Shown piece by piece: positions 13,217 to 24,589 of a stretch of DNA of 64,000 nucleotides (position 1 is its first letter; each line of letters starts with the position of its first letter). The DNA is from Combretum micranthum (Eukaryota; Streptophyta; Magnoliopsida; Myrtales; Combretaceae), in assembly GCA_024138025.1 (NCBI GenBank), contig JAMXBD010000063.1:248001-312000 (forward strand), read 5' to 3'. The notes beneath the pieces are model-generated. The model saw only the letters and a program-made list of their open reading frames with translations, ran no database searches and was not told where the DNA came from. The position numbers were made by a program, and so were the translations under genes.

Positions 13217-13943
13217 CCATGGTTTTAGGTTTAGGATGACTTGGGCTTGGAATGGATAGGCAAAAAGTGGACAACGGCAAAGATGAAACGAGGGCAGTCA
13301 ACCGACCAGGCCTGCAAGTTGACCTCATGCCATTATAGACTCTAGTCGACTAATGGTGGTTGCTATTTGCTCGTCAACTGGTTGGGTTGGATTTTATATT
13401 GTTAGTTTTCTGTTCTGGCTTTTTCCTTGGCTGCAATTCTTGACTTGGGTGTCAGAATTGGATGGTTGTAACTATATAAATATGCTGTGGTGTGTGTGGA
13501 GGAGAGTGTAAGGTGGAGCATGTGGAAAGAAATACTGGGACCTGATTGTGGTGCTGTTCTCAGAGGTTGTAACATTGTATATGCTCTGTTCTGTTCGAGG
13601 TTTTTTAACTTAGCATTTCCGGGTTTTCTATTAAGTAATCTATTTTTGTCTGTTGGCATATTATAGATATGGACACATCTTTTTAAATTTTTTCAAATAA
13701 ATTATTTATAAATAATTAGTTGCAGACAAAAAAATTACTAGTTCTCATTAAAAGATCAAATAGATTAAATATAAAAAAAATATAAATTTAAATCGTATAT
13801 ATTTACATATATTATTTTAAAAAAGATACAGATACAGATGAAAAACAGACCATCCAAATATATGAAACAAGTTTAAGTTTTCGGATTAGTATCACATTAG
13901 GTGAATCACTACACTCATTTCACACCATTTAATAAGTTATTCT

Positions 13944-14309
13944 TGGAATTCTTAGAAATAGGTATGCCTCACTCGTGGAAACTATTGATATCTTGAATTA
14001 TTAAAATATCATTAATATTTTTGTGAAATATATTTGATATGATAAAATTTATCCTTTGATGGAGCATTAAGTTAGTACTTTATATTAGCATGTGATTCCA
14101 TTAGTCTGTGTTAAGTAATAAATATAGAAAGATCCACTATTTCAAAATGACTATTAGAATTGCTTGCAAACTACATGTTCTACTTTGATGGTTTTTTTTT
14201 TTTTTAACACAAATGAGTAAAATCATATCGATATAAATTTTTAATAGAATTATTAATTTAGGCGTATGATATTACAAGTTTATAATTCTAATGATTTTAT
14301 GCAATCCTA
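13944..14309 (+). pseudogene. Duplicated fragment of MYB exon 2 end and intron 2
   Basis: The segment starts with a near-identical copy of the last 17-18 bases of MYB exon 2 and its splice donor (GAATTCTTRGAAATAGGTA). It then follows intron 2 of the MYB gene (11,481-11,790), with shared stretches such as 'GTGTTAAGTAATAAATATAG' and, near the end, 'TAATTTAGGCGTATGAT' against 'TAGTTTAGGTGAATGAT'. It stops before the acceptor and exon 3, so it has no coding capacity. Same strand as the gene, about 2.5 kb downstream. It is probably the remnant of a tandem duplication of the locus. Confidence 0.8.
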
Positions 14310-14550
14310 TAGAACTAGAAAAAACAGACATTAAACATAAGATCAACTGCGTTTATTAATTAGATAACAAGAATGAAGACGTAGTTTTCCATGAAGAAAG
14401 CAACCCACTGGCTAGATAGGACGAAGCAAAACAAGACCAATTGTTAACGTTTCAGGCGAAGAATTCCACACAATTCACAAACACAAGTAAACAATAATAA
14501 AAATTTTGCACACATAAACTAAACAAATGCACTTGTATTCTCTGCATACT

Positions 14551-16346
14551 TTAGAAGCAATTAAAGAACTTCTTAGGAAGATGTCCCGTCGCACGATACT
14601 TAGCTGCCATTTCCTCTGCCTTGAGCTTCTCTTCTCCACGATGTGCCTCAACCGTTGCCCTCTTTTCTTCTGCCTGCTTGTGAACCATGGCTATCTTGTT
14701 CTTCGTCTTTTCCTTGTAATCCGCATTCTTCTTCTCCTTTTCTTCCTGCATAGCGTTGGAGGATAAAGCGTAATATGCCCAGAATTATGAAAGTGACAAA
14801 AAGAACAATGGCATTTTCGGGATGGAATTTGCTACAAATCATGGTGAGTTTCTAATATGATGCGATTTATGCTTTTTTTTTTTTTAATGGAATTTAGGTT
14901 CATAGCCAACTCATCTAATTATTTGTTTGAATCAAATCAATATCTAAGGGGTTGCATCAGGCACTACTAACATTAGAACCTGACAGATTTTGTTATTATT
15001 GTTTGGATTATCAGATTTTTATCTTTATCAAATCAGTATCGATTCGATATTGATTCAGTATTAGTTCAGTTTGGTCAGTTTATGAGTAAAACTATCGGTT
15101 TTTTTATTGTTTTATATCTGTATCGATTCAACATCTATTCTGTTTAAAATCGATGCCAAAACAACACAAAAACAACATTCCAAATAGGTTTACAGAACAA
15201 TCATCTAACCTATTAAGCTATTATATCTAATTGTTTATTACCTAATACTTCTTTCACTCGTGGCAGGACTTTAATTAAGGTTTATCAAGTAATTAATTAT
15301 ATGACTATTAGGACAAACCACAGAGTGATACCTCTGTTTTCTTCAGTTTTGCTTCAAGAGTAGCCTTCTTGCTGCTTTCCCAGGAATCAATTACAGCTAG
15401 TTTTTTCTGTGCCCTGTCCAAGAAGGAACAATGTTCGTTGAGTTTCTAACAAATCAAAATCCTTAGCAACATTAAATTAATACTGAGGTTTCAAATTACA
15501 ATCTCACAAGTCATTGCAAGTTAGCAATTACAAGATGAGCTTTTCAACAAAAAGCTGCATTGTCAAATATCAGTATGCAAATATTAAATCTAACATAAAT
15601 CATCCAATCGCTATAAACAAAACTGAATTATAGGAAGAAAAAAACAGAAAAAAATATTAGGAATGAAACACTTTCTATAAACAGTTGAATTGAACATGTT
15701 GGCTTTACTTATTATCTGCTTTAGACTTCTCACTTTCTTCCCAGGCCTTAATGAATGATTCATTCTTCTCCTTTTGCAGGCCTGCCAGGACGATGTCTGC
15801 CAAAAACCACCAAAAAAAAAATAAACACCATGGATACATGTTTAAGGAATAATGTGAAAAATTTTATTAACGGGCGATCTGATGCACTTGTTACCATATA
15901 TATGTGAAATTCATTATGGGTAAGTTGGAAATTATTATTATTATTACTGCAAAGCAAATGAGTTAAGTAAAACTTACCCCTGTCAACCGATCCTCCCGAG
16001 CCTTTTTTAGCTGGTGCTGCCTCTGAAAAATACATTTACATTTAAGGAAAAATTAAATATCGTATTTTTCATATCCAAACTAGTATTTATGTGCTACTAA
16101 ATATATATAATTGTTAATGTGAAATTTTCATTGTCTTTAATATTTTTATATATAGCATGCAAAAAAAAAATATATATATATATTTGTCTATACTAAGAAA
16201 TTACATAAGAATTATTTTTTCTATTTTAAACTATTATTTTCAGAGAAAAGAAATTAAATCAAATATGAAAACAACTTACTATTATCAGCCACCACCATAG
16301 CTTTGGACTCAACGGTTGCTTCTGACTCCTTTGGAGTTTTTCCCAT
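14551..16346 (-). CDS. Remorin (group-1-like), five exons, complete
   Basis: A plant-specific plasma-membrane nanodomain scaffold protein. The exons on the minus strand are 16,346-16,280, 16,022-15,978, 15,796-15,709, 15,413-15,332 and 14,745-14,551. All introns are GT-AG and the phases join cleanly to 477 nt, giving 158 aa plus stop. The protein starts MGKTPKESEATVESKAM with a short acidic/variable N-terminus (about 35 residues). Then comes the Remorin_C domain: a D-R-D-like start, FIKAWEESEKSKADNK, DSWESSKKATLEAKL, a long coiled coil with KTKNKIAMVHKQAEEKRA, and the terminal YRATGHLPKKFFNCF. The Cys near the C-terminus is the usual S-acylation anchor of this family (known for remorins). The N-terminal region is shorter than in many group-1 remorins of about 190-200 aa. 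No frame damage was found. Confidence 0.93.
14995..15196 (+). mobile_element. MITE-like repeat, family M1, copy 3 (in remorin intron 4)
   Basis: About 200 bp homologous to 4,637-4,850 and, inverted, to 13,010-13,216. It starts with 'TGTTTGGATTATCAG' and ends with 'ATTCCAAATAGG', giving a weak inverted-repeat end. It lies wholly inside the 586-bp intron 15,331-14,746 of the remorin gene. Confidence 0.6.
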
Positions 16347-16451
16347 TTTTCTTCAGAATTTAGCTTCTAATGTTCACAAAAATCTGACTCTAATTATTTG
16401 TAATGAGTATGTGCTTCCACTATATCTTTCAAAGTTATGAAGAGATGTGGA

Positions 16452-16462
16452 CCTTTTTATAA
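16452..16462 (-). promoter_or_regulatory. Candidate TATA box of remorin
   Basis: Read on the minus strand this is TTATAAAAAGG, 106-116 bases upstream of the ATG at 16,346. That is compatible with a leader of about 75-85 nt. It was chosen by position and sequence only. Confidence 0.45.
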
Positions 16463-18972
16463 TCACCATAGTATAGTAATAGCACCACATTTCTTTTAAA
16501 TTGTTTTAAGGGTCCCAAAAAGAATCCTATTATTGGGTTATGAATTGGAGTATATGTGTATATTTAAAAGTTATAGAAAAGTGAAAGAATACTTCGAGAG
16601 TTTATCGATATGCCTTTTGTTTTAGTTAAAGAAGTGTCATAGGGTTTGAGTTTGTATAAAGTGAAAACATATTCCATCATCAAAATTTTGTCAATTATAG
16701 TCATCATAGTATAGCATTAGCACTATATTTCTTTAATTTTGATAATTTTTGGCCAAGTGTTTGTGATTATCTGTCATCAAAATAAACGTCTATCAAATAT
16801 TATTAAACAAAGACATTTTATCGCACATAATTTAAAGTATATATATTAATTTATCAAAGTCTATAGCTGTGATATATAAATTGTTAAAAGTAAAAAATAC
16901 AGACACTTGATGTTTTGATACATTTATTTTAATTTGTTTAGTGACAGCAAGGTTACTATTCTCATCATCTAATTTTAGTAATATTTTTTAAGAACTAGTG
17001 AAGGCTACTCTAATCAGATTGATGCTGATTCTCTGGCCTTCAGTAAGAAGGAGATGCTTGAAAAAGAGAGAATAATAGCTTTGCTGAAAGTAAATATAAG
17101 AATTTTAGATAATTCATCACAATTATGCATAATAATACGTAGAGTGACGTTTTTATAGACAAGTTACCTTAAATAATTAGTTTGCACACTGAGACAGTAA
17201 AATTTTCTATAAACCACGAATGCTAAAACAAAATATTTCAAAATAGACCACACAATGGAGAATTTGAATATTAAAAAATAGCCATACGTATGAGAATATT
17301 GCATAAATTTAGAAAAAATATATATTAGAGATTGTTGCAATTTAACATCAAACTAATTAGCCGCATAGACATATATAAGAGTTCTTAAAAACTTTTGCAA
17401 AATTGTATTTATCTATTTGAATCACGACTAAATTTTTCATACTTTTGTTAAAAGAATCACCAAGGTAATTTAACAACGATTGATAATAAAAATGTTCTTT
17501 TATAGATACTTAAAGAGGTAAAAATACATTTTGAGAGTTAAAAAAAAAACAATAAATAGTATTAAGATTAAGATTGGCTTCTTAATGGTATAGATCAGAT
17601 CCAAGTCATCCCTTTTTTGTTATAATAGTGAGAGAAAAGAAACCATAAAAATAGGTTATAAGAGTTAATAAAATGGTATCAAAGATGGTCATTTATTGTA
17701 AGAAATTCCAATGGGCAACTCTTCAAATTGAAAAAAAAAAAAAAAAAAAGGAGAAATGTTCAAGGTGTGTGTGTGGGTTGTAGTAGTACCCAGTATAAGA
17801 TGCCAACAGATCAATACAGAATAGTAGGAGTGGAGGACAAGCTGTTCTATATTCTTGGCATTGTCCAATCCAATGAATTTCCTTTTGAAATTGTACGTTA
17901 GGCATCTTTGAATATATGTTATACAAAGTAAGAACCCTAGGTTCACCCACGCACTATTTTCTTCCGTGGATGGGGCTAAATCCACCTTTTAGATCTAAAT
18001 ATGATATAATATTCACAATAAATGATTGGTTATGGTGCCTATAAAGAATGTATTAAAACATGCAGACAATTACAAATATATTCCATTTATATTAGTTTCT
18101 TTGTTTTACATATTTTCTTTATCTTTAGATCCTAAATCTTAGGGGCAAAAAATGGTTTCAGATTTCATTTTGCTGTTCTGACCTTTGATAAAGTAATAGA
18201 ATAAACAATAAATTTTACTAAAATTGCAGAAAATCATGAAAATATAAAACTCTCAGACACATATATTTTCATTTATTTGCATATTTTTAGCTTTGGTATA
18301 TTGTATCAAATTTCAATGCCATTTTTCTTTATTTTTATTCTTTTGTAATTTTTTTCTTGGGAAAAAATTGGATGTATAAGGAGTTAAAAGCACTTTTCAA
18401 AGATTGGCCTCCCTAAATGAAATAAATATAGTGAGATAGTAATTACCTGAAGACAAGCAGAGAGTAAAAAGACTATAATGTCAAATATTCAATGCTACTC
18501 TCTTGGAATATGAAATACAGTCAGTCTATTTATCTATTATTTTTTCTTTCATGGAGGATAAATTGCAAATGGGCTCTTCTTTACTTGCTTAATTATGTGT
18601 TTAATGTTTTTATCTTTAAACTTGAGCTTGGAGGCCAATAATTTTGTAACCTAATAGCATCTTTCTAATTTTTCATGTGAGAGGTTTTAGGTTTGCATCT
18701 CCTTCCCCTAGTGTAATTAGCTAAAAAAAAAGAAAATTAAGGTTGTAGACTCCTAAATCTTAAAAGAAAAAAAAAACAGAAATTGCAAACTGAGCTCCTA
18801 CATGACCAATTTACTATTAATCTTTTTCTTTTTTTTCTTTTTTCAATTTTAGCATCTTCGTATTATTTTATAAAACAGCAACATAATAAAACATGATATG
18901 AAAGCATATTTATAATAGTTTTGAGAGTTTATATACTCAATTTCAAGGATAAATGATTATGTGCATATAAAG
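16463..18972. other. Intergenic, no gene recognised
   Basis: AT-rich. A short coding-like stretch at about 17,005-17,090 (+) reads DADSLAFSKKEMLEKERI without an identifiable family. At about 18,640-18,740 there is a tRNA-SINE-like stretch ending in an A-run. Neither is strong enough for a firm call. Confidence 0.4.
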
Positions 18973-19261
18973 TAGGGTAATTGTCATATTTCATACATCT
19001 ATTTTATCTATTTTTGTAATTAATTATCTAAAGTTTAAAGTTAAATTTATTATCTAAATTTTATCTATTTTTGTAATTAACTACCTAGATTTTATCAAAT
19101 TTTGCAAGTTGCCACATAAACGTTACTCATTTTTGCAATCAACTACCTTATACATAAATAACCTCGAAAAGTTTGTAGGTAATTTATTGACATTTTAATC
19201 TTTAAGTAGTAAATTATAAAAATCAATAAAGTTTGAATATTAAATGTGATATTTACCCCTA
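18973..19261. mobile_element. MITE with 11-bp target duplication (M3)
   Basis: A 289-bp element with imperfect inverted ends: TAGGGTAATTGTCATATTT at the left and, on the other strand, TAGGGGTAAATATCACATTT at the right. It is flanked by TGCATATAAAG (18,962-18,972) and TGAATATAAAG (19,262-19,272), a 10/11 match. The long duplication suggests a Mutator-type mobiliser. The interior holds short tandem copies of 'CTATTTTTGTAATTAA'. Confidence 0.7.
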
Positions 19262-19419
19262 TGAATATAAAGAAATGTATTTCTCAATTTTGTTTTTCCT
19301 TTTCGTGACAAGGTTTTTTTATTAATAGGATTCCAAAATGTTATAGCTTCAATGCATTGCAAATAGGTAGAAAACTAAATGAGAGTAGTTAACCAATCCA
19401 ACTCTTTATCCACTAAATG

Positions 19420-19640
19420 TATGTTTGTTTGTTTCTTTCTCTAGTCATTCTGATATTTTATTTTTGTTGTTTTTAAAATATATTTATTAAGAAATAAATA
19501 TAAATAAAAAAATAATATTTTTATTCATAAATAAATTAAACAGATAAGATGCATATACTAATTGAGCATACATAAAATACAAATAAAAATTATACAATCC
19601 AAACAAACCTAAATAGAAACGAAACTTCTTTATCATTCGA
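19420..19640. mobile_element. MITE-like repeat, family M2, copy 1
   Basis: Homologous to 20,888-21,105. Both contain 'ATATTTATTAAGAAA' followed by an 'ATATAAATAAAAAA' stretch and end near 'CAATCCAAA(C/T)A'. The ends are approximate. Confidence 0.55.
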
Positions 19641-20887
19641 CAAATTGATCCTATCCAAATAAATATAATGGACACCGACATCCATTTGACTTAAACGAAT
19701 CCGTCCGAAACAATCTGAAAAGTCAAAAGGAAAAATATAAGTGAAAATAATCCAATAAAAAAACCAAAACCGATTTTCTTCCACTTGCGGTTAAATTTTA
19801 TTGACAAAATCAATGCAAGGTCAACATGAGACCATTTTAAATTTAATTTTGGCATGAGTCATATAACATTATTATTTATAGTGTGTAGTCGCTCAAACAT
19901 TAAATATCTTATTAAAATTCCGACCTTCTATTTTTATTTTTATTTGCAAAGACTTCAGCTTTATATGTCATCTTTCCAAATGCTAACCCGAACAAATGAG
20001 TCTTTGACATATATTTAAAGCATAGTGAAAGACACCTGGATTGATGCTTTTATTCATAGATGACTACTTATTCCTTCGACATTATGCTTAATTAAAGAAA
20101 AGGGAGGGAGATCTTTATTCTGATTTGTCTTTTATGCTTTGATCTGCTAAGTTCTATTTTACTCAACACCAGCTTGGTTTTCCAAGAAGGATCCGCAATC
20201 ATGTGTGGATTAATCTTATGTGTTTTTGGAGAAAGACCTTGAAAATGCATGATTTACTATATTTATTCGGAGTGAATTACATCATAAAATATTAATATTT
20301 GAGATAAATTCATTTAATATATCAAAATTTTTTACAATTAAAAAGAGGAATCAATACTTTGCAAAATGAATTAAATAAGATGTTAATGTTTTTTACAAAA
20401 TTTATTTAAAGTATTAATATTTGTATTAGTTTTCAATTAATTTTTTTTAATTTTTTTCAATAATTAAGTATTAATATCTTATTTGACTCACTTTATCCCT
20501 TTTCTTAAATATTTGAAATATTGATTTAATTTTTCTCCTGAAAGTTAATTTTTTTAATAATTTAATATGTTAATATCTTAAATAAAATTACACTCAAACG
20601 TGATTATTTCGATGTAATTTACCCTATTTATTTATGCTAATTAACTATACATATATATATTTCTTATAGAAATATGTCAAGCATTATTTTAAAATTATAT
20701 TTGTATGTCCAGTACTGTTGCAACTACGAGATTACCTTTTATTTCCCCTCGAACACCTGTATGCTGCTGGTCCCCTTTGTTGTATATATTTTCATATTTT
20801 TATTGAACGACAAAACTCATAAGGTTATACCCAAACAAGGCATTGGACCAACACCTACCCAGGTTGGACTAGAAACTCGAACACCTT

Positions 20888-21105
20888 AGGTCTGTTTGTT
20901 TTATCTGTTTTTTTGTTGTTCTAACATTTTATTTTTATAATTTTTAAATAGATATTTATTAAGAAACACATATAAATAAAAAATAGATATTTTTATAATA
21001 ATTAATCAGATACAAATAAGTAATTATAAGTACATATAAAATATAGATATAGATCAAACATAGATAATATGCAAATGAAAATCAAACAATCCAAATAGGT
21101 CCATT
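20888..21105. mobile_element. MITE-like repeat, family M2, copy 2
   Basis: Begins AGGTCTGTTTGTTTTATCTG and ends, on the other strand, GGACCTATTTGGATTGTTTG, which gives a weak terminal inverted repeat. The core matches 19,420-19,640. A third, weaker relative may lie at about 13,655-13,865. Confidence 0.55.
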
Positions 21106-21944
21106 ATAAGTAAACCTATGATTTCGTGGTTGATATTGTTACATACATGATTAGTGGTGTGCTAGGAGGTTGTCCAATGTGGCTACTCTGATACTTATAG
21201 AATTGAGAAAGTAATAATCAAATCAAGCTACATAAAACATGATATAAGGTAAAGAGTTTATTTATAGTTTTTGGTCATATTAAGCTCGTAAAGCTATTAA
21301 TGAGCTTGATGGTTTATTAGATCATGGTTAGACCTGCAAATCTATGATTAAGTATTCTCTATCAGCACACCGTTTTATTATATAGGATTTACATGTCTTT
21401 GGCAAACATTCTTTGTGGTTATCACTTTTTAGGTTATGCATAGAATTATAAAAAGGAGTCTTAATTCTAGGGCAAGAAGTAGTGAAATGAGAAAATGATT
21501 CACAATAGTTTTTTATTACATCAAGCCAAATCATTTGAGGATGTCATCAACAAAAAGCAACGGAGGATAAATTTGGATATGACTGAATAAGGACCCAAAC
21601 ATAATGAATTAATTCAAAATAAAAACTAACTCTTTTTATTGGCACTATACATAATATGTTATTAACTAGAAATCCACGGGTGTGTATCCAAGTTTGGTGA
21701 ACATATGTTTAAAAAGGGCACAATAGTAATGTAGATAGCCCTTTTTACCCTCTATTATTATTATTATTATTTTTTGTTTTAGATTTTTTCCTTTAATCGG
21801 GTTTACTGAAATATCCCAAAATATTTAAAAAATTGGAAAAGTTCCAAAAAAAAAGAAAGGAAATGTAAAGAAAGAAAATTAGAAAAATAATAGTGAGAAG
21901 AATCTTGAAGAATAAAAAAATTGAAAAAAAAAACCGAATAGAGT
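21106..21944. other. Intergenic, no gene recognised
   Basis: AT-rich sequence. No feature is supported. Confidence 0.5.
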
Positions 21945-23250
21945 TAAAAATCATTTTTAGGCTCACAAATCTTCAATAAGGTTCAAGACTCCAAGTACGC
22001 TTATGTGATTAGAACGAATTTGAGCCTTATGAACAGTTTGGATCGATTTCATTTAAAATTAATTTTTCCTAATTCAATTTAAGTTGTTAACATTCACAGC
22101 CAGAATCAATTGTAGTTTCAAGTTTTCAACGAGGTTTCAAATGGACTTACGATGATTAATTTGCAAATAAAACGAAGTTTAGTGAAAATTGAACTGGAAA
22201 CAAATAGGGCTTGTAATTCAGTCAAATTGCTCTGTTATTGAAAATCATCATTTTTAAATACGCAGCGAGATTATTTCATGGCAACTATTGCAATTTGGAC
22301 CATCATGAAACCCAGAAACCAGACTGATTTTGGTCCAATGGATGGGTTGAAGTCACTTTAGCCTTCGTTGGATTGAGAAATTAAAGAATAGAGAGATACA
22401 GATGATAAAATAGGTTTAAATTATACATACATACATATATATAATATATATTACTTTTTTGATATATTTCCTTATAAATCTGATCTGCAAAAGGAAATTG
22501 AATTCCGAATATATGAAAAAATCAGATTCAAATGAATTAAAATGGGATTGAGATTGGATTAGCAATGAAGAAAAGATACGCATGTACCCACCGGAAAAAA
22601 AAAGATACATATATAAAACTAATTTTAAACGTGATTAGAAGAATTTCTATACCTTCTAACAAGATTTTATTCACATATTTATTATGTATTAGAACCCTAA
22701 AAAAAAAACACAATCACAACAATCAATTGGTGGTTTGACAAAGCTCGAAATCCCTTGTCTTAGTTTTGTCCTGGAAAACACCCTGGACTTGGAGCAATCA
22801 ATGCCCGTACCTGATCCACTTGAGACCGACCCGAACCTGTTGGACTGATTGACTCCGACCCGTGTGTGTCTAATCTTTTGGCTAGACCTAAACCACGCAT
22901 GCCCCATGTCCTGGTCCGATTTGTTAGGTAGGCTCTTTTCCTTTTTCTTTTTCTTTTTCTTTCTTTCTTTTTTTTTTTTTTTTTTTTTTTAAGTTTTGAG
23001 TTCAGTTATTTTTTGGTTAATTACAATTTGTTGATGTATGATTTGTGTTGCAGTTTCAAAAAAGGCACAAAAAAAAAAAAAAAATCAGAAAGTTTCTCAA
23101 TTAAAAAGATTTTATTTCACTTCTAATGAGCTCTAGTTCAATATGGATTTCATGTTATCATGTTGATAGCATATCTAATGTAATATATATGTGATTTGTT
23201 ACTAATTTTTAGTACTAATCAATTTTATTTTTGATTGTAAATACTTAAAT
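21945..23250 (+). repeat. Segmental duplication, copy 1
   Basis: About 1.3 kb aligned in the same order and orientation with 42,358-44,150. Shared landmarks include 'GAAATCTTCAATAA'-type sequence at the start, 'GGCTTGTAATTC', 'TTTATTCACATATTTAT', the 'GACCCGAACC' patch, 'TTAGGTAGGCTCTTTT', 'GGTTAATTACAAT' and 'TAATTTTTAGTACTAATCAA'. The 22.69-22.91 kb part has a higher GC content and may derive from a gene or its leader, but no protein was recognised. This copy lacks two insertions present in the other. Confidence 0.75.
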
Positions 23251-23623
23251 CATTGATTTATATTATATGTGTGTGTAATTGCGTAAATAGTGAATCAATT
23301 TTGTAGAGTCATATTTTCTTGATTAGTTCGATATTTTAATTTTTTTTATTTTGAATACTTAAATCATTGATTTGTGTGTGTGTGTGTAATCATGAACATG
23401 AATGTTGATTTTGATGATTCTAAGTTTGATTCTTTGATTAGGTAATATGATTGTAATAACAAGTTGTAAACACAAGTTGGTTGATTGCTAGGTGACATAG
23501 GTGTGGGGAAACCTCATGGAGTGTAATGACTTCAAATTGCACTAAATAGTAAACGTGTTTCAATAATAGACTAATGCCTACTCAAAACTGATACTGACTT
23601 TTTCTTGGAAAATGTTGGCTTAT

Positions 23624-24068
23624 TGACGCAACGTGGAAGGTTTTGAATTAATAGAAACCGATTCAACGATTGATTTCAAAACGTGAACTTAATCACATAA
23701 TTGCTAAACAATTACGTAAATTCAGAGAAAAGCTCTCAATTTATGGTTTTCAATATAAAAAATATGATAGTCTCCCTCTAAAAAACCTCAACACCCTGTT
23801 TATAGTCTCAATAAAACAAACAAAAGAAAATTCGTAAGGAAAATGAAAAATCATTATAAGCCGCTAGCTTATATATTGTATGCCGGTGATGTATATGGCC
23901 GGCGTTGCCTTCTACCAAAGCTCTAGGGCCATGATTTGGACCACGGTCAAAGCTGGGCATTTTCTTTCACTCTACATCGACTCAAAGGCCGACGGCCTTC
24001 GATCATACACAGGTAACATTGGATGGAAAATTGGTGGCCTTGAAACCAGCTTTGATTGGGCTGCATCA
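23624..24068 (-). repeat. 3' LTR of element A
   Basis: 445 bp, begins TGACGCAAC and ends GCTGCATCA. It contains a CCGG-rich patch (23,880-24,000) within otherwise AT-rich sequence. Confidence 0.85.
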
Positions 24069-24138
24069 TTCTCTCCTACCTGCGAAGAACTCGATCTCGA
24101 GTTCTGATTTGTGCGTTTCCTCCTCTTTTTAGTCTTCT

Positions 24139-24561
24139 TCATAGCCCATTCCCTCTCTTGTCCTGACTGAATAATGGTAAGAAAGTGTGCCTTTCTACCT
24201 TGATGGCTTTGGAACGAGTTGTTTTCTTTAAGGACAACAGAGTATATTTCAAACCTTCCTTTTCTAACCTATACACATTCTCCTTTTCCGCAGAATGGGC
24301 ATCCACATTATACTGCCACGGTCTTCCAAGCAACAAGTGACAAGCATCCATATCTATTATATCACAATAGATCTCATCCTTGTACTTGCCTATAGAGAAT
24401 GATACTTTGCACTTCTCTTTTATATCAATCTTCTCAAATGCTTTAACCAACCCAACAGTGTATGGCTTAGGGTGTTTTTCTACTGGTAGCCTCAATTGCT
24501 TCACAACCTTTCTATCAATAATGTTCTCGTAGCTGCCACTATCTACAGCTAGGTCAAACAC
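24139..24561 (-). pseudogene. Retroviral-type aspartic protease region of element A
   Basis: An open stretch of 140 codons with the active-site motif VDSGSYENIIDRKVV (DSG), followed by LLLGRPWQYNVDA, the usual partner motif of plant Ty3/gypsy proteases. The normal role is cleavage of the Gag polyprotein. The upstream link to gag is broken by stops and frameshifts, so it is unlikely to be made as part of a Gag-Pro protein. No reverse transcriptase follows it. Confidence 0.8.
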
Positions 24562-24589
24562 CTTCCCTCCTATCGTACACCTAGTATGA

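Noticed and set aside
17689..17985. Minus-strand frame of 98 codons
   Set aside because: No domain. It ends in a (CA)n and poly(A/T) run, and the overlapping frame is equally open.
18640..18740. Second SINE-like fragment ending in an A-run
   Set aside because: The B-box-like part is too degenerate and no target duplication was seen.
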